DNA of 64,000 nucleotides, taken from NCBI GenBank assembly GCA_020072765.1, contig JAIQGD010000001.1:1-64000 (forward strand), in the 5' to 3' direction. A model generated the notes under the pieces. It ran no database searches. It had not been told where the DNA came from and saw only the letters and a list, made by a program, of their open reading frames with translations. Each line of letters begins with the position of its first letter. The first letter of the stretch is position 1. Origin of the DNA: Terriglobia bacterium. Its GTDB lineage: Bacteria > Acidobacteriota > Terriglobia > Acidiferrales > UBA7541. The translations under genes were made by a program, and so were the position numbers. Shown piece after piece: positions 21,933 to 31,035 of this stretch.

Positions 21933-22289
21933 TTGAAACTCGTCAAGGAAGCAGACGTGAAATGCGCGGCTTATTATCACCTGCGCCGGTATATCGGTGA
22001 AGACCCTCGGTGGCGGGTGCTGGCAAGGAAGCACGTGCCACTGACTGGGCATTATGTCGATCTACTCATCTTCAAGAGGTATCGACCTGTCATTGCAGTC
22101 GAACTCAAATGGGGCCAACTGAATATCGGCAAGAAAGACCGCAAAAGCTTAGACGGAGCATTGGCAAAGCTCGGAGTTAACAAGGCGTACTGGCTCTCGG
22201 TTGTCTCGTCTCAAGGCAGACGGCAACCGTTGTTGAAGGAGGAGGGGGAAAGATACGTGCTGCACCGGGTCATCGTCCGGCTCGGTTAG
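21933..22289 (+). CDS. PD-(D/E)XK-like nuclease-fold hypothetical protein
   Basis: GHYVDLLIFKRYRPVIAVELKWG fits D-x(n)-ExK; TTG start; adjacent to the integrase remnant. Confidence 0.5.
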   Translation: MKLVKEADVKCAAYYHLRRYIGEDPRWRVLARKHVPLTGHYVDLLIFKRYRPVIAVELKWGQLNIGKKDRKSLDGALAKLGVNKAYWLSVVSSQGRRQPLLKEEGERYVLHRVIVRLG

Positions 22290-22893
22290 ACCGGTCGCAA
22301 ACTGCAAGATTGGAAAGAGCGCCGTAGGCGTCTCCGCGGCAACATGGCCCGCGGTCGAGGACGCAAGCTCGTAATACGAAGGTCTAGGACGAAACGACGG
22401 CGTAATTAACCCCAGCCGTCGCAACGTACCCAGAATCCCTGCCTTCGGATCGCTTGCAAGTCGTTGATTCGGCAAGCTAGAAATCTCCAGCATTCCCTGC
22501 CCAGAAACACATGTTTTTTGTCGCACTCTCCTACTTGCAGTCCTCGCCCTCCACGCAGCCCTTCGCCTCAGCTTTCATCTGCCAAAGCATATTGTTCAGG
22601 GAGCACGCTTCGCCTCAGGCGAACGGCATAACCTGGCCCACGACGTACGGGCACCATAGTGCGCTTATCTGGGTGCATGGTATTCTTGCCAACATTGGTG
22701 CGGTTGGCGGCAGAGGCATAAAGTCGGCGAGAGATGCCGAGGTGATGAGGACCGAACGATATTTGCCCTTGGTCATTCTGGAAATACCAACCCAGGGAAT
22801 CTTGCCGCTCCCGGGGCGATGGCAGGCGATACTCAATGCAGTTCGCTGGTGTGTGACGTAAGATGCATCGCAGTGTGACAGTGCTCTGACAAG

Positions 22894-24225
22894 ATGCTGA
22901 ATGCAAACCGACAAATGTTGCCGATGGGCTCCAACCGGCGATGGTTTTGGCTGACACTGGCGCTCTCCAGCGTCACGATTGCCGGCCTAATATTCGGGAT
23001 GTCGGAACTGATCGAAGTGCTCTTCTTTCGGCATGTCGATGAGATCACTCTGCATTACATGTACCTCAGCCGCAGCGTACTCAGTTCGCTTGTCCTCACA
23101 TTCTGGGCGGCATGGTTCGTGTTGCGTGAACGGCGTGCGCACGAACTCCGGTTGCGCCGCTCGAACGAGCGTTACCGCGGAATCCTGGAGACCACCCCAG
23201 GCGCCGTCGTGCTTTACGACAGAGACCTTCGGGTGCGAGAGTGGAATGCATCCGCCGAGCGGCTATACGGTTATACCGCCGAGGAGGCCGTCGGCCAGCC
23301 GCTTCCCCCCGTGACAGTCGAAAGGCGACCGGAAGTCGGGGAGCTGATACGAAGGGTCCAGGAGGGGCGCCCCGTGCTTGACCTCGAAACACAGCGGCAG
23401 GCGAAAGACGGTTGCCTCGTGGATGTTCAGCTCAGCCTCCTGCCTTTCACGGAATACGGGGAAACAATGTTCCTGGAAGTGACTCAGGACATCCGCGAAC
23501 GCATACGGTTGCGCCAGAAACTGCTGGAACTGGAAAAGCTGACTACTATGGGTGAAATGGCGGCCGGCACCGCGCACCACCTGAACACTCCGCTGGCCGC
23601 GATGCTGCTGCGGATGCGAATGGTGCGTGAGCGCGTCACGGACGCCGAGGTTACATCGGATTTGGAGCAATTGGAAACCAGCCTCCGTTTTTGCCAGCAA
23701 TTTGTCCGTCGCCTGCTCGACTTCAGCCGGCGGCCGGAGATTGAGAAGCGCGCCGAGCCGTTGCGCGCCACGCTGGAGTCGGTTATCAGCTTTCTTTCGC
23801 CGCAACTCTTGGAGAAGCGCATCCGCTTCCACGCCGTATTGGAGGGACTGGATGGCATCAAGGTGATAACGGACCGCAACCAGATGGAAGCGCTATTTTT
23901 GGTCTTCCTGAGCAACGCGGTGGATGCGGTGGTGAGCGGGGGCGAAGTTACGATTGCGTGCAGCCGCGTGCCGGACGAGCGCGTCGAACTTCGAATTACC
24001 GACAACGGATGCGGCATCGAAGGCAGCGACCTGGAACACATCTTTGAGCCATTCTTCACCACCAAGCCGCCGGGCAAGGGCACAGGCCTCGGCCTGGCGC
24101 TGGCTCGGAATATTCTTCGTGAGCATGGAGGTGCAGTGCGTTTCGAGAGCGCTCGCGGGCAGGGCACGACGGTATATGTCGTGTTGCCGACGTGTGCCGA
24201 AGTTGTCGCAGGGGCAAATTCATGA
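22894..24225 (+). CDS. PAS-domain sensor histidine kinase (two N-terminal TM helices)
   Basis: RYRGILETTPGAVVLYDRDLRVREWN PAS; H-box MGEMAAGTAHHLNTPLAAM; N-box FLSNAVDAV; DNGCGI; FEPFFTTKPPGKGTGLGLALARNI. Confidence 0.93.
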   Translation: MLNANRQMLPMGSNRRWFWLTLALSSVTIAGLIFGMSELIEVLFFRHVDEITLHYMYLSRSVLSSLVLTFWAAWFVLRERRAHELRLRRSNERYRGILETTPGAVVLYDRDLRVREWNASAERLYGYTAEEAVGQPLPPVTVERRPEVGELIRRVQEGRPVLDLETQRQAKDGCLVDVQLSLLPFTEYGETMFLEVTQDIRERIRLRQKLLELEKLTTMGEMAAGTAHHLNTPLAAMLLRMRMVRERVTDAEVTSDLEQLETSLRFCQQFVRRLLDFSRRPEIEKRAEPLRATLESVISFLSPQLLEKRIRFHAVLEGLDGIKVITDRNQMEALFLVFLSNAVDAVVSGGEVTIACSRVPDERVELRITDNGCGIEGSDLEHIFEPFFTTKPPGKGTGLGLALARNILREHGGAVRFESARGQGTTVYVVLPTCAEVVAGANS

Positions 24226-25601
24226 AACCGGCAGAGAGGTACACCATTCTGGTGGTTGACGACGACGCCACACTGGCGAACGCGCTTCGCGATTTCCTCC
24301 GCAAGGACGGACATCAGGTGGAACTCGCATTATCCGGAGACGAGGCCCTGGCTGTTTATGACCGCACGCCGGGCATTCATCTTGCGCTCATCGACCTCAT
24401 GATGCCGCTGATGGACGGCATCACACTCATGGACAAGTTGCACGAGCGCAATCCAGACCTCGCGGTGATGATCATGACCGGGTACGGCACCATCGAGACG
24501 GCTGTGGAATCGATGCGCCACGGAGCAGAGGACTACCTGACCAAGCCGATTGAACCGGACGTCGTGCGAAAGAAAATCGGCCGCGTGCTTGAGATATTCG
24601 GATTGCGCAATCGCGTGGCGGAACTGGAATCCGCGCGGGGTGACGGATCTCCTGCCTTTGACGCATTGATATTCGTTTCTCCGGCGATGCAAAAAATCGT
24701 GGAGCGAGCGCGCACGGTCGCACAGACCGATGCTTCCGTGCTCCTGCTCGGCGAGACCGGAACGGGGAAGGAGATGCTGGCGCGAGCGATCCACGGCGCC
24801 AGCGAACGCCACGCCAAACCCTTCGTGGCCGTCAACTGCGGTGGCCTGCCGCGCGACTTGGTGGAGAGCGAGTTGTTCGGCTACCGCCGCGGGGCGTTCA
24901 CAGGTGCTTACGCGGATTCGGCCGGCCTGTTCGCCTCCGCGCATGGAGGCACCATCTTCTTCGACGAGATCGGCGAAACGCCGAAGGAAACTCAGGTAAA
25001 GCTGTTGCGCGTATTGCAGGATCACGAATTCCGCCCTGTCGGGGCGACGCGACCTGTTCCGGCAGACGTGCGAGTGATCGCCGCCACGAACCGATCCTTG
25101 GCCGTGCTCCGCGCAGAATTACTGCGTGAAGATTTCTACTTTCGAATCGCCACGGTCGTCCTGGAGATTCCGCCCTTGCGCAGCCGCGCCGAAGACGTAC
25201 TGGTATTGGCGCAACACTTTGTCCGCAACGTCTCGGAACGCTGCGATCGTGAAATCAGTCTCCATCCCAGCGCACTCGATCTCTTGCTCCGCTACTCATT
25301 TCCAGGCAACGTCCGTGAACTCCAGAACCTGATCGAGAGCGTGACGGCGGTTTCGAAAGACGATCCGCAGGCGATCACGGACCGGCAACTGAAACCCCTG
25401 CTACAGTCCGTGCCCGCCGGACCAGCCAGCTCGGTTCTGCAGGAAACGCTTGCCCTCGATCAACTGGAGCGCATGGCCATTGAACGTGCCCTGGAGCTCT
25501 CCCGAGGCAACCGCACGAAGGCCGCTTCGCTGCTGGGCGTTTCGCGCGACACCCTGTACCGCAAGCTGCGCGATTGGAAACTCGAAGTGACAGATTCGTA
25601 A
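24222..25601 (+). CDS. Sigma-54-dependent response regulator (NtrC family)
   Basis: Receiver VVDDDATLANAL...LIDLMMPLMDG; AAA+ GETGTGKE, GAFTGA loop, FFDEIGE; C-terminal Fis-type HTH NRTKAASLLGVSRDTLYRKL. Confidence 0.96.
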   Translation: MKPAERYTILVVDDDATLANALRDFLRKDGHQVELALSGDEALAVYDRTPGIHLALIDLMMPLMDGITLMDKLHERNPDLAVMIMTGYGTIETAVESMRHGAEDYLTKPIEPDVVRKKIGRVLEIFGLRNRVAELESARGDGSPAFDALIFVSPAMQKIVERARTVAQTDASVLLLGETGTGKEMLARAIHGASERHAKPFVAVNCGGLPRDLVESELFGYRRGAFTGAYADSAGLFASAHGGTIFFDEIGETPKETQVKLLRVLQDHEFRPVGATRPVPADVRVIAATNRSLAVLRAELLREDFYFRIATVVLEIPPLRSRAEDVLVLAQHFVRNVSERCDREISLHPSALDLLLRYSFPGNVRELQNLIESVTAVSKDDPQAITDRQLKPLLQSVPAGPASSVLQETLALDQLERMAIERALELSRGNRTKAASLLGVSRDTLYRKLRDWKLEVTDS

Positions 25602-25791
25602 TCGTACGAATATAAGACAATGCGCGAGTCTGCCCAAGCCCATGCCGGAATCCGGCCCGTCCTGGAGTTCGAGCCCGCAGCCGTATGTCACAGTGTTTGC
25701 TGTACGCGAGCACTCGCGCCGACGATTCTGAGATGTTCCGTAGCGCCGCAGTTTTGGGCATCGTCGTGCCAGCATCCCTACGAGAGGTTGT

Positions 25792-27042
25792 ATGGTTGAC
25801 GACCAGAATCGGCGAATACCGATCGCCGTCGTAGTATGGGCGCTGGCGGCATTGGCGGTCGTCGCCGGGGTGTCAGCCCTCCTGATCCACCAACAGCGGC
25901 GAACCGAGAACCGTGGGGCGGAATACCTGTCAGAGAGCCCGGCGGCGGGCAGTGCCGTTTTTCGGAAGAAGGGCTGCGTCAATTGCCACCAGGTCAACGG
26001 CGTTGGCGCGAGCACCGGCTCTGACTTGGCGCACTACGGGTCTGCGGAGCACAGCCTGCCACAACTGGTCACGGCGATGTGGAACCATGCGCCTCGGATG
26101 TGGGAGCAAATGCAAGAGCGGCATCTTCCGTATCCCAGTATGGAAGACCGGGAGATTGCGCAGATCTTCACCTACATCTACATGTCGCGTCACGTGGCTC
26201 TCCCGGGTGACCCTGCAAGCGGTCACACGTTGTTCGAAGAGAAAGGCTGCGTGCACTGTCATGCGGTGGCCGGAGCCGGTGGTGCGGTGGGCCCAGACCT
26301 GGCGCGGATTCCGGAAGCTGTTTCCGGGATGCAGTGGATGAGCGCGCTCTGGAACCATTCTTCGGCGATGCAATCCAAGATGACGGAAATGGGAGTCGCG
26401 TGGCCGAAGTTTGCCGGCCAGGACATCGACGACATCTATGCGTATGTGCGGCAGAACGCTTCGCCCGCAACAATCGTCCATGACCCAAATCCCGACCCGG
26501 AGAACGGCTGGGGGTTGTTCCAAAGCAAGGGTTGTATGTCGTGCCATGGAATCAAAGACGAAGGTGGCCAAGTGGGTTCCAGCCTCGGACCCAATGGTGA
26601 TCTTCCCGCAACCTTCAGCAAGCTGGGCGAACTGATGGTCACCGCTGCACCCGCAATGACGGAGGAGATGCGCAAAGAGGGAATGCAACCGCCGCATTTG
26701 ACAGCTCAAGACATGACGGACATCTTTGCCTTCCTCTACAGCTTGCGTTATGTGGAGCCGTCAGGCTCGGCAGCGGTAGGCCAGAGCGTGTTCTCCTGGC
26801 GCGGTTGCAACCGCTGTCATGGGAGTAGCGCGCAGGGTAGTTCCCGCGGGCCCGCACTGCGCGGCCGGGGCGAGCACTACACGTCCATGGGGCTCGCTTC
26901 CTCTTTTTGGCGACACGGTGCCAAGATGTACGACCGCACGGAAGGCCCCAGAACCGAACGGGCATCACTTCTTGAGAGTGACGTTGGCGATCTCATCGCT
27001 TTTCTCAACTCACCTGTCCAGCCTAATAAAAACTCGCGCTAA
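25792..27042 (+). CDS. Tetraheme c-type cytochrome (tandem mono-heme domains), N-terminal TM anchor
   Basis: CVNCH, CVHCH, CMSCH, CNRCH; N-terminal hydrophobic VVWALAALAVVAGVSALLI. Confidence 0.92.
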   Translation: MVDDQNRRIPIAVVVWALAALAVVAGVSALLIHQQRRTENRGAEYLSESPAAGSAVFRKKGCVNCHQVNGVGASTGSDLAHYGSAEHSLPQLVTAMWNHAPRMWEQMQERHLPYPSMEDREIAQIFTYIYMSRHVALPGDPASGHTLFEEKGCVHCHAVAGAGGAVGPDLARIPEAVSGMQWMSALWNHSSAMQSKMTEMGVAWPKFAGQDIDDIYAYVRQNASPATIVHDPNPDPENGWGLFQSKGCMSCHGIKDEGGQVGSSLGPNGDLPATFSKLGELMVTAAPAMTEEMRKEGMQPPHLTAQDMTDIFAFLYSLRYVEPSGSAAVGQSVFSWRGCNRCHGSSAQGSSRGPALRGRGEHYTSMGLASSFWRHGAKMYDRTEGPRTERASLLESDVGDLIAFLNSPVQPNKNSR

Positions 27043-27193
27043 TTTATCGAATCGTCCGATTTTCTGACACTCGGGCTTTTTCGGACACTGGCCACTCTAC
27101 GACTTAGGACTTCGCGCCCTTCTGCGACCGAATACAAGTGATTGTAAACAGGCGAGGTATTGCGGGCTTGCCGCGTATGTCGAATTGTGGAAA

Positions 27194-27210
27194 TTGGCCA
27201 AACGCGTGCT
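27194..27210 (+). promoter_or_regulatory. Sigma-54 (-24/-12) promoter candidate
   Basis: TTGGCCAAACGCGTGCT: GG (27196-27197), N10, GC (27208-27209), about 105 nt before the cytochrome c start. Confidence 0.5.
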
Positions 27211-27313
27211 TTCTCTGGTCAGGGATGTAAGCGAACCACCCCATCAGAGGGGTCGTTGCTACAGAACCGCCGCAATGAGCCACGCGGATGACGCTGGGGT
27301 TTAGGGAGGAGCA

Positions 27314-27643
27314 ATGAGAACGAAGATGATGTTGGGACTACTTGTGATGGTGACGTTCGCTGGGATCGCCTCGGCGCAGGACGCAGCCGCCGGAAAAGCT
27401 CTCTTTGCTTCCACGTGCGCGGTCTGCCACGGGGCCGACGCCTCGGCGAATACGACCATGGGAAAGACCCTGAAGATTCCCAATTTTCACACGCCAGAAG
27501 TACAGAAGCAGTCCGATGCGGAATTGACGGCCATCATCACCAAAGGCAAAGGGAAGGTGATGCCGGCGTTCGAAGGAAAGCTGACGAGAGAACAAATGTC
27601 GCAGCTCGTGGCATACATCCGCGAGGTCGGCAAACAGCAGTAG
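27314..27643 (+). CDS. Monoheme class I cytochrome c (periplasmic)
   Basis: Signal peptide LVMVTFAGIASAQDA; CAVCHGADASAN; MPAFEGKLTREQMSQLVAYIREVGK. Confidence 0.9.
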   Translation: MRTKMMLGLLVMVTFAGIASAQDAAAGKALFASTCAVCHGADASANTTMGKTLKIPNFHTPEVQKQSDAELTAIITKGKGKVMPAFEGKLTREQMSQLVAYIREVGKQQ

Positions 27644-27710
27644 TGGACCACGATACATAGATACATAGGGTGAGTGAAAAGTACAACTCGGATAAGGAGG
27701 AACTGCAATC

Positions 27711-29171
27711 ATGAGGCAATTCAGAATTGTCATGCTCTCCACGTTGGCTCTGGTCATTCTCCTGGGCGCTGGCACCGCGAACGCGTTGCCGATGTTTGCG
27801 CGCAAGCTCGGCGTTCCTTGCCAAACCTGCCACACAACCATCCCGGTTCTGAACGAGGTCGGTTACAAGTTCCGTGCCGCCGGCTACCGCATGCCGGATC
27901 AGATCGGCAAGGCGCAGGATCAGAAGTTCGAACTGGGCGATTACTTCTCCGCCCGCCTCCAGGCACGCTACGACGCCCAGGTGACCAACCAGCCCAACGG
28001 TGTCGCCGCCGCCAATCTCCTGCCGAGCGGCGCGGCGGGCCCCCGTACCAGCACGAACTCCTTCAACTTCCAGGAGTTTACGCTGTATCCGCTGACTGGC
28101 TCCTGGGGGAAGTACTTCGGCTCCCTGTCGGAGCTGTCGGTTTCCCCGGAAGACTACTTCGAAATTGAGAACGCCTACCTGCGGGTTGTGATGGGCAACG
28201 AGAAGAACTTCTTCACCTCGCGCATCGGCATATTCCACCCCTGGGAAGGCTTTGGAGCCTCGGACCGCCCGTACTCCAACGCGCGCACTTTGTTTCAAAC
28301 CGCTCCGATTTCGGCCTCGTATAAAGGAATTCCCTTCCTGTTCCAGCCGTGGGGCTTGGACGAGGCCGGCGTCGAAATTGGCGGCGACTTCAACAAGCTG
28401 TCGGTGCGGGCGGCGATCCTAGGAGGCACCTTCATGCGCTGGGATGAGGAGGCCCAGGCATTTCTCGCCTTCCCGGCGCAGACCGGACCGTGGAAAGGCG
28501 CGAATCAGGCGGTGGCGGCGCTGGGGAAGTCCGTGAATTCCGCGGCGCATAGCACGCCGGACTTCTCGGCCCAGGCCACTTACATCCTGCATCCCGACGG
28601 CGGCGGCATCTCGCTCCTCTATTACCGGGGCAATATGTCCACGCCGAGTGTCTGCGTGAACGACGCGGGCACACTCACGAAGATCGGGAGTACCGCGGTG
28701 ATCGATGGCAAGAGCCAGCTCTGTGCGGGCAGTCTTGTGGACATGACCGACCGCAGCACGCTGTTCCGCAACAATCTGGACCGCGTGGCAGCGTATGCGT
28801 CGTATCCCATTGGCAAGCACTTCCTGCCCATGGGGGGAGTAAGTTACGGACGCGATAGCACCCCGCTGACGTACGATCTGAGCGGGACCGGGGCTGCGGT
28901 AACGTCCCTGCGCCATTTCGACAGCAAGGGCGCGTTTGCCGAAGGTGTTTACCATGTCGGCCAATACGTCACCACCGGATTTCGGTATGACTGGTTCCAT
29001 CCGAACTTCGACAAACACAACACGCAGTGGGCCGTCACGCCGTACGTGAACATCGCACTGCTGAATGGTTTCCAGGTCATCGCGGAATACCAGCACCGCG
29101 ATTTCCAACTCGATCTGGTTCACCATCGGCAGAACGATACGTTCCAGGCCCGGCTTATCTTCGTCAAGTAA
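27711..29171 (+). CDS. Outer-membrane beta-barrel-like protein with N-terminal c-type heme motif
   Basis: Signal peptide then LPMFARKLGVPCQTCHTTIPVLNEVGYKFRAAGYRMP; long amphipathic strands and C-terminal aromatic FQARLIFVK. Confidence 0.8.
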   Translation: MRQFRIVMLSTLALVILLGAGTANALPMFARKLGVPCQTCHTTIPVLNEVGYKFRAAGYRMPDQIGKAQDQKFELGDYFSARLQARYDAQVTNQPNGVAAANLLPSGAAGPRTSTNSFNFQEFTLYPLTGSWGKYFGSLSELSVSPEDYFEIENAYLRVVMGNEKNFFTSRIGIFHPWEGFGASDRPYSNARTLFQTAPISASYKGIPFLFQPWGLDEAGVEIGGDFNKLSVRAAILGGTFMRWDEEAQAFLAFPAQTGPWKGANQAVAALGKSVNSAAHSTPDFSAQATYILHPDGGGISLLYYRGNMSTPSVCVNDAGTLTKIGSTAVIDGKSQLCAGSLVDMTDRSTLFRNNLDRVAAYASYPIGKHFLPMGGVSYGRDSTPLTYDLSGTGAAVTSLRHFDSKGAFAEGVYHVGQYVTTGFRYDWFHPNFDKHNTQWAVTPYVNIALLNGFQVIAEYQHRDFQLDLVHHRQNDTFQARLIFVK

Positions 29172-29205
29172 GACCTCTTGCGTGGTTGGCTCCTCGCAAG
29201 GAGTT

Positions 29206-29245
29206 GCGGGCAGGACAGTTCACCCCGTCCTGCCCGCGATTGTTT
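29206..29245 (+). terminator. Intrinsic terminator candidate
   Basis: GCGGGCAGGAC / GTCCTGCCCGC 11-bp perfect stem followed by GATTGTTTT. Confidence 0.65.
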
Positions 29246-29293
29246 TGATCTGCTGCCAGGTTCGAAACTGTGGCAGGATTGGCCGATAGCCCT

Positions 29294-30361
29294 ATGGGAA
29301 GATTCCTTTCAGCGATGGCGATAGCGATGTTGTTGGCCGTCTGTGCCGGCAGTGCGTTCGGCCAGACCGATGGCCGAAGCCTGTATATTGCCAAGTGCTC
29401 GGCCTGCCACGCCCGCGATGGCAGTGGCAACGGCATGATCGGGCGCAGCCTGAACCTGGGCGACATTCGTCCCGCGATCAAAAGTATGACGGACGAGCAG
29501 CTCCGGCAGCTTATTCTCCAGGGCCAAGGCAAGATGCCGGCCAACAAGAAGTTCGATGACGAAAAGATCGCCAGCCTGGCTCTCTTCTTACGTGACCTCG
29601 CGGCGGGTAACCCCGACACCGGACGAGCGGTAGCGCAGGCCCAGGCGCAACCGCTGCCGGACGTGGACAGGGTTTATCAGGCCAAATGCTCCGCCTGTCA
29701 CGGTGAGGACGGCACCGGCCGGACCACCATCGGCAAGAGTCTGAGCATTCCCGACCTGATGTCAACAGCAGTCCAAGGCCGGAGCGATGAGGAACTAGCA
29801 CGGATAATTGCCGCGGGCAAAGGCAGGATGCCCAGCTATGCCAAGGTTTTCAATCCCGTGCAAATCGGCGAATTCGTGTCGTACATACGGGTACTTCCCG
29901 AAGGCCCGAGCGCGAGAACACCCGTTGCAAGCCCCAAACCGTCCGCCTCAACGCCACAGCCGCTCGAAATTCCGCCGGGAAAGACCGCGCGGCCGGAAGC
30001 AGTTTCTGCGACTCCTGACCCCGCAGCCAGCGCTGCCCCCAAGAAGGCCGCAGCACCAAGACCGGCCACCGTCCCGGCCGCCACGCCGGGCGTCGTGAAT
30101 GCTCCCGGGAGCGGGCGGCAGATTTACGTCTCCAAATGTACTGCCTGCCACTCGAAGGACGGCTCAGGCACGGGCACTATCGGCAGGAGCATGCGGATTC
30201 CCAGCCTCACCTCGCCGCAGGTGCAAGCGCAGAGCGACGAAAAGCTGGCCAGCGCCATCAGCAACGGCACTGGCAAAATGCCCACCTACAAGAAGAAGTA
30301 CAGCCCGGCGGAGATTCAGCAATTGGTTGCTTACATTCGCGAGCTGGGCAACAAGCATTGA
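29294..30361 (+). CDS. Triheme c-type cytochrome, three tandem cytochrome c domains with Pro/Ala linker
   Basis: KCSACHARDGSGNGMIGRSL, KCSACHGEDGTGRTTIGKSL, KCTACHSKDGSGTGTIGRSM; linker PSASTPQPLEIPPGKTARPEAVSATPDPAAS. Confidence 0.9.
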   Translation: MGRFLSAMAIAMLLAVCAGSAFGQTDGRSLYIAKCSACHARDGSGNGMIGRSLNLGDIRPAIKSMTDEQLRQLILQGQGKMPANKKFDDEKIASLALFLRDLAAGNPDTGRAVAQAQAQPLPDVDRVYQAKCSACHGEDGTGRTTIGKSLSIPDLMSTAVQGRSDEELARIIAAGKGRMPSYAKVFNPVQIGEFVSYIRVLPEGPSARTPVASPKPSASTPQPLEIPPGKTARPEAVSATPDPAASAAPKKAAAPRPATVPAATPGVVNAPGSGRQIYVSKCTACHSKDGSGTGTIGRSMRIPSLTSPQVQAQSDEKLASAISNGTGKMPTYKKKYSPAEIQQLVAYIRELGNKH

Positions 30362-30918
30362 TCGGTGTCGAAGCTTTATCGGCCCCATTCCCCTTACGTA
30401 ATAACAGGAGCCCCCGATTGTGTACGATGTGGCATGACACAGCCTACGCCACAAGAGAGCGAAAATCGTAGCTTGGCCCGCTCCCACTGCGCCCGAATCG
30501 CACCCTATCTAGGCTTGGAGCGCCACGCTCACACGGGCGCCCAGAAACGGTTCTTTGTGAGGCGGGCCGCGGCGCACTTGTGGGCAAGTGACTTTTCAAC
30601 GATTCCGTGACCCTGAGAAATGAGGTTTCTGGGTAGGGAGGATTTTTGGGCAGCCTACAGCACCGTAGGTTTGACACCGTCCCGTTGGGGCCGAGAAACG
30701 CTTCTTGTCTGCGATCCTTCAAGCCGAGGCACTGGATGAGACGCCGACTGCACGGTTATGTGGCGGCTGGTCCGGCGACAAAACCTGAATGCGCACGCTA
30801 GTTTCCGAGTAGGCGACGATTCGCCTACAACCTCAGCTTTTGCTTCCCAGAACGCAGCCTTAATCAGGCGCTAGGCTGACACGGAGACAGAGTTCGGCGT
30901 GCAGACAGCTCGGTTTCG

Positions 30919-30947
30919 TTGACTTATCTCATCTCGCCGCCTAAGAT
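30919..30947 (+). promoter_or_regulatory. Sigma-70-like promoter candidate upstream of the serine hydrolase
   Basis: TTGACT, 17-nt spacer, TAAGAT. Confidence 0.45.
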
Positions 30948-31035
30948 GGCCCCATTGTGTCGGACTCCGGTGCGGTTACCGACCACACCATTTCCCACTA
31001 TTGCATCATCGAAAGCCTAGGCGGCGGGGGGCATC

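Noticed and set aside
22149-22526. 125-aa minus ORF overlapping the PD-(D/E)XK-like ORF
   Set aside because: No domain signal and overlaps a better-supported ORF.
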